In this document: positions 8,245 to 14,779 of the stretch, piece by piece
Numbering within the stretch: position 1 is the stretch's first letter
Layout of the letters: every line of letters starts with the position of its first letter
From: Rhodanobacter sp. FDAARGOS 1247
Lineage (GTDB): Bacteria; Pseudomonadota; Gammaproteobacteria; Xanthomonadales; Rhodanobacteraceae
Assembly (NCBI RefSeq): GCF_016889805.1
Contig: NZ_CP069535.1
Location: 3,855,514-3,919,513, forward strand
Length of the DNA: 64,000 bases
Direction: 5' to 3'
Notes under the pieces: generated by a model
What the model was told of the DNA's origin: nothing
Databases searched by the model: none
What the model saw: only the letters and a program-made list of their open reading frames with translations
Translations under genes and position numbers: made by a program

Positions 8245-9123
8245 TTATTCCTGATGGTTGGCGGCCGGCGCCTTGAGCACCGGGCCGCTGTCGTCGTGTG
8301 CCGGCGTCGGCGCCGCCACCTCGATGTCTTCGACCGGCACCGCCGCCACGCTCCGCGGCAGCCCGCGCTCGCGCCGGATCACTTCGCCGGCCAGGCCGAT
8401 GTAGGCGATCGCGCCGCGCGAGCTGCGATCGTACAGATGGATCGGCTGGCCGTGGCTGGGCGCCTCGGCCAGGCGCACGTTGCGGGGGATGATCGAACGC
8501 AGCACCTTGTCGCCGAAATGCTGGGTGAGCTGGGCCGACACCTCGTTGCCGAGGTTGTTGCGCACGTCGTACATGGTGCGCAGCAAGCCTTCGATCTCCA
8601 GCTTCGGGTTCAGCCGGTGGCGCACCGCCTTGACCGTGTCGAGCAGGCTGGAGAGCCCTTCCAGCGCGAAATATTCGCATTGCACCGGGATCAGCACGCC
8701 GTCGGCGGCGGTCAGCGCATTCAGGGTCAGCAGGTTCAGCGAGGGCGGGCAGTCGATCAGGATGGTGTGGTAGTTGTCCGTCACCGTGGCCAGCAGTTCC
8801 TTCAGCCGATGCTCGCGGGCCAGCGCATCCATCAGCTTCAGCTCGGCGGCGGTGAGGTCGCCATTGCCCGGCAGCAGGTCGTAATGCGCATCGGTGGACA
8901 CGATCGCGGCGGCCAGCGGCACTTCCTCCAGCAGCACCTCGCACCCGCTGGCCTGGATGTCGCGCTTGTTGACGCCCGAGGCCATGGTGGCATTGCCCTG
9001 CGGATCGAGATCGATCAGCAATACCTTGCGCTTCGCCGCGGCCAGCGCCGCGGCGAGGTTGACGGCCGTGGTGGTCTTGCCGACACCGCCTTTCTGGTTG
9101 GCGACAGCGATGATGCGGGCCAT
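8245..9123 (-). CDS. parA: chromosome partitioning ATPase ParA (Soj)
   Basis: A 292-residue deviant Walker-type ATPase of the Soj/ParA family. The start MARIIAVANQKGGVGKTTTA carries the Walker A' loop with the signature lysine. LLIDLDPQGNAT and ILIDCPPSLNLLTLNAL give the A' and Walker B regions. The C-terminus is extended by about 30 residues (SVAAVPVEDIEVAAPTPAHD) beyond the usual end. Together with ParB it moves origin regions. The usual upstream neighbour in many bacteria is rsmG; here rsmG is 2.8 kb away because a sugar ATPase and a glucosidase gene lie between. Confidence 0.97.
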   Translation of the reverse strand: MARIIAVANQKGGVGKTTTAVNLAAALAAAKRKVLLIDLDPQGNATMASGVNKRDIQASGCEVLLEEVPLAAAIVSTDAHYDLLPGNGDLTAAELKLMDALAREHRLKELLATVTDNYHTILIDCPPSLNLLTLNALTAADGVLIPVQCEYFALEGLSSLLDTVKAVRHRLNPKLEIEGLLRTMYDVRNNLGNEVSAQLTQHFGDKVLRSIIPRNVRLAEAPSHGQPIHLYDRSSRGAIAYIGLAGEVIRRERGLPRSVAAVPVEDIEVAAPTPAHDDSGPVLKAPAANHQE

Positions 9124-9201
9124 GGATGGATAGCTACCGTTCGCGAAGGACGGCTAGATTAGCATTGCCGCCGCGGCTTGCCTGCCCGGCCGGCGCCTGG
9201 C

Positions 9202-10293
9202 TCACGCCACGATGCGCCCGCCGCTGTCCGCATCGAACAGGTGCAGCCGCTCGTTCGCCAGGCCCAATGGCACTGCGTTGCCGGGCTTGGGCAGGGCTCG
9301 CGGCGCCACGCGGGAGACCAGCGGCTGGCTGCCGTAGCGCAGGTTGAGGAAGACCTCGTTGCCGACCGGCTCGACCACTTCGAGCTGCGCGGTGAGGGCG
9401 GCCGCGCCGGACGGCTGCGGCTGCAGGTCCTCCGGGCGGACGCCCAGCACCACCGCACGATCGCGCCACAGCTCCCACGCGGACGCCTGCGGCGGTTCGC
9501 CCAGTGCGATGTCGCCCTGACCGGTGACCAGCTTCCAGCCGTCCTGCCGCTGCAGGGTGCCGTGCAGCAGGTTCATCGCCGGGCTGCCCACGAAGCCGGC
9601 CACGAACAGGTTGGCCGGCTTGTCATACAGGTTCATCGGCGTGTCGATCTGCTGGATCACCCCGCCATCGAGCACCACGATGCGCTGGCCCAGGGTCATC
9701 GCCTCGATCTGGTCGTGGGTGACGTAGACCATGGTGGCCTTGAGCTGCCGATGCAGCCGGGCGATCTCCACCCGCATCGACAGGCGCAGCTTCGCGTCGA
9801 GGTTGGACAGCGGCTCGTCCAGCAGGAACACTTTGGGATCGCGCACCAGCGCCCGGCCCAGCGCCACGCGCTGGCGCTGGCCGCCGGACAGCGCGCCGGG
9901 GCGCGAGGCCAGCCGGCTTTCCAGCTCCAGCGTCTTCGCCGCGGCCGCCACGCGGCCGTCGATGTCGGCCTGCCTGTGGCCGCGCAGTTTCAGGCCGAAG
10001 CCCAGGTTCTCGGCCACCGTCATGTGCGGATACAGCGCGTAGTTCTGGAACACCATCGCGATGTCGCGATCCTTGGGCGCGACGTCGTTGACCACGCGGC
10101 CGTCGATCGCCAGGGTGCCGTCGCTGATCGTTTCCAGGCCGGCGATCATCCTGAGCAGGGTGGTCTTGCCGCAGCCGGACGGCCCCACCAGCACCAGCAG
10201 TTCGCCGTCGGCGATCTCGAAACTGGCGCCCGCCACGCCGACGTGGCCGTTGGGGTAGACCTTGCGCAACTGATCCAGTTGTACGGCGGCCAT
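9202..10293 (-). CDS. sugar ABC transporter ATP-binding protein (MalK/UgpC/MsmK type)
   Basis: A 363-residue nucleotide-binding subunit of a CUT1-type sugar importer. Walker A GPSGCGKTTLLRMI, Q-loop VFQNYALYPHMT, signature LSGGQRQRVALGRAL, Walker B VFLLDEPLSNLDAKLR and H-loop YVTHDQIEAM are all intact. After about residue 235 comes the C-terminal MalK-like regulatory domain with GVRPEDL. The ATG at 10293 is preferred because GGAG sits 6 bases before it. It has no permease next to it and is the likely ATPase for the binding protein and permeases at 19206-22224, about 9 kb away. A LacI-type operator lies in the divergent promoter region shared with the GH1 gene. Confidence 0.93.
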   Translation of the reverse strand: MAAVQLDQLRKVYPNGHVGVAGASFEIADGELLVLVGPSGCGKTTLLRMIAGLETISDGTLAIDGRVVNDVAPKDRDIAMVFQNYALYPHMTVAENLGFGLKLRGHRQADIDGRVAAAAKTLELESRLASRPGALSGGQRQRVALGRALVRDPKVFLLDEPLSNLDAKLRLSMRVEIARLHRQLKATMVYVTHDQIEAMTLGQRIVVLDGGVIQQIDTPMNLYDKPANLFVAGFVGSPAMNLLHGTLQRQDGWKLVTGQGDIALGEPPQASAWELWRDRAVVLGVRPEDLQPQPSGAAALTAQLEVVEPVGNEVFLNLRYGSQPLVSRVAPRALPKPGNAVPLGLANERLHLFDADSGGRIVA

Positions 10294-10382
10294 CGGCATC
10301 TCCGGTGCGGGTGGCCACGATGGCCGTCCCGCCGAAGCATGCGCTGGTCTGCACATCGGCGGGGCATTGGGCTATTCTGCCC

Positions 10383-10398
10383 ATGTAATCGTTTACAT
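10383..10398. promoter_or_regulatory. LacI-type operator between the ATPase and GH1 genes
   Basis: ATGTAATCGTTTACAT is a near-perfect 16-base palindrome with the central CG typical of LacI-family operators. It lies between the divergent ATPase gene (start 10293) and GH1 gene (start 10425). It matches sites at 13551-13564 and 15362-15375 in 12 of 14 positions. The LacI regulator at 13609 is the likely binder (inference). Confidence 0.75.
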
Positions 10399-10424
10399 CA
10401 AGCACTTTGATTGCAGGAACCCCG

Positions 10425-11780
10425 ATGACACGCCCCAGTTTCCGCTTTCCCGACGGCTTCCACTGGGGTGCCGCCACGTCGGCCTACCAGATCGAGGGTT
10501 CGCCGCTGGCCGATGGCGCCGGCCCCAGCATCTGGCAGCGCTTCGCCCACACGCCGGGGATGATGGTGAACGGCGACACCGGCGACGTCGCCTGCGACCA
10601 CTACCGCCGCTACAAGGGCGACGTGCAGCTGATGAAGGCGCTGGGCCTCAAGGGCTACCGCTTCAGCATCAACTGGGCGCGGGTGCTGCCCGAGGGCACC
10701 GGCCGGGTCAATCCGCAGGGACTGGATTTCTACTCGAGGCTGGTCGACGAACTGCTGGAGAACGGCATCGTGCCGAACGCCACGCTGTTCCACTGGGACC
10801 TGCCGGCGGCGCTGGACGACCGCGGCGGCTGGCTCAACCGCGACATCGCGCACTGGTTCGCCGAGTACGCCGAAGTGATGTTCAAGGCGCTGGACGACCG
10901 CGTGCCGCGCTGGGCCACGCTCAACGAACCCTGGGTGGTCACCGACGGCGGCTACCTGCACGGTGCACTGGCACCGGGCCATCGCAGCAAGTACGAGGCG
11001 CCGATCGCCACGCACAACCTGATGCGCGCCAGCGGCGCCGGCATCCAGGCCTATCGCGCCCATGGCAGGCACGAGATCGGCGTGGTGTTCAACATCGAGC
11101 CGAAGTACCCGCACAGCGACAACGCCGAGGATCTGGCCGCCACCCGCCGCGCGCATGCCTACATGAACGAGCAGTTCGCCGACCCCGCCCTGCTGGGCCG
11201 TTATCCGCCCGAGCTGAAGGAGATCTTCGGCGACGCGTGGCCGGACTTCCCCGAAGACGATTTCAAGCTGACGAACCAGAAGGTCGACTTCGTCGGCATC
11301 AACTACTACACCCGCGCCGTGGTGAAGCACGATGCGAACGCCTACCCGCTGAAGGCGGTGCCGGTGCGCCAGCCTAACAAGACCTATACCGAGACCGGCT
11401 GGGAGGTGTTCGAGCAGGGCCTGACCGACACGCTGACCTGGTTCAAGGATCGCTACGGCGACATCCCGCTGTACATCACCGAGAACGGTTCCGCGTTCTA
11501 CGATCCGCCGGTGGCCGAGAACGGCGAGCTGGACGACCCGCTGCGCACGAACTACCTGCGCAAGCACCTCAAGGCGCTGCACAAGGCGATCGGGGCCGGG
11601 GTGAACCTCAAGGGCTATTACGCGTGGTCACTGCTGGACAACCTCGAATGGTCGCTGGGTTTCTCCAAGCGCTTCGGGCTCTACCACGTCGACTTCGCCA
11701 CCCAGCAGCGCACGCCCAAGGCCACCGCGAAACTGTATGCCCGGGTGATCGAGAGCAACGGCGCCGTGCTGGACGACTGA
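10425..11780 (+). CDS. GH1 beta-glucosidase
   Basis: A 451-residue cytoplasmic glycoside hydrolase of family 1. The N-terminal GFHWGAATSAYQIEG motif, acid/base TLNEPW (Glu168) and nucleophile ITENGSA (Glu353) are present, along with GLKGYRFSINWARVLP, FHWDLPAAL and SLLDNLEWSLGFSKRFGLYHVD. Family enzymes remove glucose, or sometimes galactose, from beta-linked oligosaccharides with retention. The ATG at 10425 has AGGAA five bases upstream and gives the family's normal start. No signal peptide is seen, which fits hydrolysis of oligosaccharides imported by the ABC system. The gene is divergent from the sugar ATPase gene with a LacI-type operator between them, so both are probably induced by the sugar. 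Confidence 0.96.
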   Translation: MTRPSFRFPDGFHWGAATSAYQIEGSPLADGAGPSIWQRFAHTPGMMVNGDTGDVACDHYRRYKGDVQLMKALGLKGYRFSINWARVLPEGTGRVNPQGLDFYSRLVDELLENGIVPNATLFHWDLPAALDDRGGWLNRDIAHWFAEYAEVMFKALDDRVPRWATLNEPWVVTDGGYLHGALAPGHRSKYEAPIATHNLMRASGAGIQAYRAHGRHEIGVVFNIEPKYPHSDNAEDLAATRRAHAYMNEQFADPALLGRYPPELKEIFGDAWPDFPEDDFKLTNQKVDFVGINYYTRAVVKHDANAYPLKAVPVRQPNKTYTETGWEVFEQGLTDTLTWFKDRYGDIPLYITENGSAFYDPPVAENGELDDPLRTNYLRKHLKALHKAIGAGVNLKGYYAWSLLDNLEWSLGFSKRFGLYHVDFATQQRTPKATAKLYARVIESNGAVLDD

Positions 11781-11798
11781 CCCATCGGAAGCTTTTGC

Positions 11799-11935
11799 TT
11801 CCCCTGCCCCGCAGGGGAAGCTGCCCGAAGGGCTGATGGGGTAGTGCTTTTGCTTTTCGCTGCTCGGAGCGTGGCTGCGCCGCGCGCACCCCCATCCGCC
11901 CTTCGGGCACCTTCCCCCACATGCGGGGAAAGGGA
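11799..11935. repeat. long inverted repeat between the GH1 gene and rsmG
   Basis: Between the convergent GH1 and rsmG genes (184-base gap) two arms at about 11799-11841 and 11889-11935 are imperfect reverse complements. Each carries CCCCTGC...GCAGGGG or CCCGAAGGG-type pairs. It is likely a bidirectional transcription barrier. It also marks one edge of the segment that separates rsmG from parA. Confidence 0.65.
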
Positions 11936-11965
11936 TCAGCGGACTGGTCGCGGAGGTGGTTTCGG

Positions 11966-12598
11966 TTAGGCGCCGCGGGCCAGCACCAGCAGGTGGCGTT
12001 CGGCCGGCAGGCCCGGCACCGTCAACTCGTGCGTGCTGCGCAGCGCGAAGCCCGGCGGAATGCCCGGCAGCTCGTCATCCGGCCGCTTGCCTTTCATCGC
12101 CAGCCAGATTCCGTCCGGGGCCAGCAGATGACCACCCCAGCCCAGCATGTCGGCGAGGCTGGCAAACGCCCGGGCGGTGACGCAGTCGAACCGGCCTTCG
12201 ACGTCTTCCACCCGCGACTGTTCGGCACGAACCCCTTCCAGTTTCAGCGAACGGATCGCCTCGCGCAGGAAGCGCACCTTCTTGCCGTTCGAATCCACCA
12301 GCAGGATCTGCCGACCGGGCGCGGCAATCGCCAGCACGATGCCGGGCAGGCCAGGACCGGTGCCGAGATCGGCCAGGGTCTGGCCCTGCACGTACGGCAG
12401 GATCGCCAGCGAATCGAGCAGGTGACGGGTGATCATCTCGTCCGGATCGCGCACCGCGGTGAGGTTGTACGCCGCGTTCCAGCGCTGCAGCAGGGCCTGG
12501 TAATCGAGCAGGCGCGGCACCGCCTCGGACGGCAACGACAGGCCAAGCGTGGCGATGCCTTGTTCGAGTCGTGCCTGCAGGGCGTCGCGGCTGGTCAT
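11966..12598 (-). CDS. rsmG: 16S rRNA (guanine-N7) methyltransferase RsmG (GidB)
   Basis: A 210-residue SAM-dependent methyltransferase that modifies G527 of 16S rRNA. Visible motifs are WNAAYNLTAVRDPDEMITRHLLDSL, the SAM loop LADLGTGPGLPGIVLAI, LVDSNGKKVRFLREA and DCVTARAFASLADMLGW. The ATG at 12598 gives the usual family length; the open frame extends further upstream with an alanine-rich stretch that is not part of the family. In many bacteria rsmG is followed directly by parA-parB; here the GH1 and ATPase genes intervene. Confidence 0.96.
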   Translation of the reverse strand: MTSRDALQARLEQGIATLGLSLPSEAVPRLLDYQALLQRWNAAYNLTAVRDPDEMITRHLLDSLAILPYVQGQTLADLGTGPGLPGIVLAIAAPGRQILLVDSNGKKVRFLREAIRSLKLEGVRAEQSRVEDVEGRFDCVTARAFASLADMLGWGGHLLAPDGIWLAMKGKRPDDELPGIPPGFALRSTHELTVPGLPAERHLLVLARGA

Positions 12599-12661
12599 CG
12601 GTTCACTCGTCACATGGGGCCGCAAAGTATCGGCGGCCGCTGCCGCGCTTGCCAGCCCCGC

Positions 12662-12690
12662 CAAAAAGAAAAACCCGCCGTAGCGGGTTC
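12662..12690 (-). terminator. intrinsic terminator after the SPFH gene
   Basis: AACCCGC (12672-12678), a 4-base loop and GCGGGTT (12683-12689) form a perfect 7-bp stem; on the minus strand it is followed by a run of T residues (complement of 12662-12671). It should end transcription of the gene at 12751-13209 before rsmG. Confidence 0.85.
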
Positions 12691-12750
12691 AATACCTGCA
12701 AATCCCCTGCGGCGCGGGCGTTCTGGGACGCCCTGGCGCGACCCCTTGAT

Positions 12751-13209
12751 TCAGGCGGCGTCCAATTCGACCCGCGTCACCATCATGCCGCGCTCGCGGA
12801 GCGCGCTGTTCAAGGACTGTTTCATCCGGGCGCCAAGGTCGCGCCGATCGGCGCCGGCGGCGACGGGCTCGTTGCGCAGCGCTTCACGGGCGCCGCGGCG
12901 AATCAGCTGGTCGACCTGCTCGAACACCGCGTCCGCCCGCTCCGGCTCCAGCACCTGCCAGTACACGGTGCCGCGTACCTCGCCGGCATCCTCCTGCGAC
13001 GCATCCAGCCGCAGCGTCTGCCCGGCCAGGTTGATCTTGTGGGCCACCCGGTCGAGCAACGGCAACACCAGATGCGTTCCCTGCTGCAGTACCCGCACCA
13101 GCTTGCCGCGGCGATACAGGCTGTAGACCTGACCGGCCGGCACATGACGCACGGCGCTGGCGATCAGCGCGGTGGAGACAAGCAGCAAGGTGAGAGCAGC
13201 AGTCATCAT
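12751..13209 (-). CDS. short SPFH/Band 7-like membrane-anchored protein
   Basis: A 152-residue protein with one N-terminal hydrophobic segment (about residues 2-20) and then an SPFH/prohibitin-like stretch: VPAGQVYSLYRRGKLVRVL, GTHLVLPLLDRVAHKINL, VRGTVYWQVLEPERA, and LNSALRERGMMVTRVEL near the end. The C-terminal coiled coil normally found in slipins and stomatins is absent, so it is about half the usual length. Two adjacent start codons (13209, 13206) are possible. It forms a single-gene unit bounded by the terminator at 12662. The function of such short SPFH proteins is not known. Confidence 0.72.
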   Translation of the reverse strand: MMTAALTLLLVSTALIASAVRHVPAGQVYSLYRRGKLVRVLQQGTHLVLPLLDRVAHKINLAGQTLRLDASQEDAGEVRGTVYWQVLEPERADAVFEQVDQLIRRGAREALRNEPVAAGADRRDLGARMKQSLNSALRERGMMVTRVELDAA

Positions 13210-13608
13210 GGTCTTGAAAAACAGCAGGTTGCCTATCGTTTATTGAGTAACCGCGATAACTTGAGGATACAGTTGCCTGAGTCCACAAAGATTAACCTTC
13301 ATTTAACGGTGAAACTGAAAATTTAACAAGTGGTCAGGCGAGGGCGGCGAATGACTCCGGTCACAGAACCACCAAGTCACTGAATGCCATGCCTGAATCG
13401 TGCCAAATCAAGGGCTGCTGCAACGCCGCAGCGGGAAACCGGTCGATCCGGGCCCGCGTCAGGGGATCTGCCGGCGACGGCGCGCGGCGATCGACGGCGA
13501 CTGCCGCAGCGCAGCAGAGGTATCGTTTTACAAGCGCTTTACAATCCGCCATGAAAACGTTTACGTTGGCGCCGCAATGCGGTTCCCTGTTCGCGGATCG
13601 GGTCACCA
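13210..13608. promoter_or_regulatory. divergent control region with two LacI-type operators
   Basis: No credible gene was found in this 399-base divergent region. Its left part (13215-13330) is unusually A+T-rich and probably holds the promoter of the SPFH gene. Two palindromes lie before lacI: TTACAAGCGCTTTACAA (13528-13544, core AAGCGCTT) and ATGAAAACGTTTAC (13551-13564, core AAACGTTT). The second is the exact reverse complement of 15362-15375 inside the TonB-receptor gene. They look like autoregulatory operators of the LacI protein encoded at 13609. Confidence 0.7.
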
Positions 13609-14619
13609 ATGCCAGCAGCAACCATCAAAGACGTGGCGCGCGAGGCCGGTGTATCGGTGGCCTCGGTGTCGCGCGCGCTGAACGGCGGCCGTGGCGTCAC
13701 CGCCGAAACCTGCCGGCGCATCGTCGAGGCGGCCCAGCGCCTGCGCTACGTGCCGCACGCCGCCGCCCGCATGCTGATCACCCGGCGCACCAATACGGTG
13801 GGCGCCCTGCTGCCCGACCTGTACGGCGAATTCTTTTCCGAGCTGATCCGCGGCATCGACCTGGCGGCGCGGGCGCGCGGCCTGCACCTGCTGGTCTCCA
13901 GCTCGCACGATGACGCGGAAGCGGCGGCGGCAGCCCTGCGCGCGATGCAGGGGCGGGTCGACGGCCTGCTGCTGATGTCGCCCCACGCCGATGCTGACTT
14001 CCTGCGGCAGAACCTGCCGCAGAATCTTCCCACCGTGCTGATCAACACCCGGCTGTCCGGCACCGACTACTGCGCCCTGTCGGTCGACAACGACGGCGGC
14101 GCGCGGCTGATGGTCGAACATCTGCTGTCGCTGGGTCGACGGCGCATCGTGTTCATCCAGGGCCCACCGGGCAACCGCGACGCCACCCAGCGCGAACTCG
14201 GCTATCGCGAATCGCTGGCCAGCCATGCACCGGACAGTCCGGTGATGATGCTTCGCGGGGACTTCAGCGAGGAATCCGGCTATCGCGCCGGCCAGCAGGT
14301 GCTGGCGATGCGGCCGCGGCCGGATGCGGTGTTCGCCGCCAACGACATGATGGCGATCGGCTGCCTGGCGGCCCTGCGCGAGGCAGGCCTGCGCATCCCG
14401 CAGGACATCGCCGTGGGCGGCTTCGACGACGTGCCGATGGCGCGCTACGTGACGCCGCCGCTGACCACGATCCAGGTGCACATCGCGGAACTCGGCGGAC
14501 AGGCGATGGCCCTGCTGGGCGAGCAACTCGACCACCCGGACGACGTGCGCGCGGGCCACCGGCGCCAGGTCGGCGCCGAGCTGGTGGTGCGCGCATCCAG
14601 CGCCGCACCATCGGGCTGA
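13609..14619 (+). CDS. LacI-family transcriptional regulator (glucan locus)
   Basis: A 336-residue repressor with an N-terminal LacI headpiece (ATIKDVAREAGVSVASVSRALNG, residues about 4-26) and hinge (VPHAAARMLITRRTNTVGALLPD). A periplasmic-binding-protein-type effector domain follows, with FAANDMMAIGCLAAL and DIAVGGFDDVPMARYVTPPLTTI. It precedes the TonB receptor and the glucanase/ABC operon in the same direction, so it likely controls this locus in response to a glucan-derived sugar. Candidate operators are at 10383, 13528 and 13551, plus an intragenic site at 15361. The ligand cannot be told from sequence. Confidence 0.92.
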   Translation: MPAATIKDVAREAGVSVASVSRALNGGRGVTAETCRRIVEAAQRLRYVPHAAARMLITRRTNTVGALLPDLYGEFFSELIRGIDLAARARGLHLLVSSSHDDAEAAAAALRAMQGRVDGLLLMSPHADADFLRQNLPQNLPTVLINTRLSGTDYCALSVDNDGGARLMVEHLLSLGRRRIVFIQGPPGNRDATQRELGYRESLASHAPDSPVMMLRGDFSEESGYRAGQQVLAMRPRPDAVFAANDMMAIGCLAALREAGLRIPQDIAVGGFDDVPMARYVTPPLTTIQVHIAELGGQAMALLGEQLDHPDDVRAGHRRQVGAELVVRASSAAPSG

Positions 14620-14779
14620 AACGCATCGACATACCGGCGCCGGATCGCGCCGGAAGGAACTGCACCGGGCAGCGGTCGGTGCACTCCAGGCGGGCCACGG
14701 TAGCGGTCCGCAGACAATGGCACGGCAACGACGGAAGAGCGTTCCACCACCTTGCAACGATTACGGGAGAGGGTCAGTC

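Noticed and set aside
7372..9123. parS site near parAB
   Set aside because: I looked for a TGTTNCACGTGAAACA-like 16-mer in the window and saw none; by-eye search is not exhaustive.
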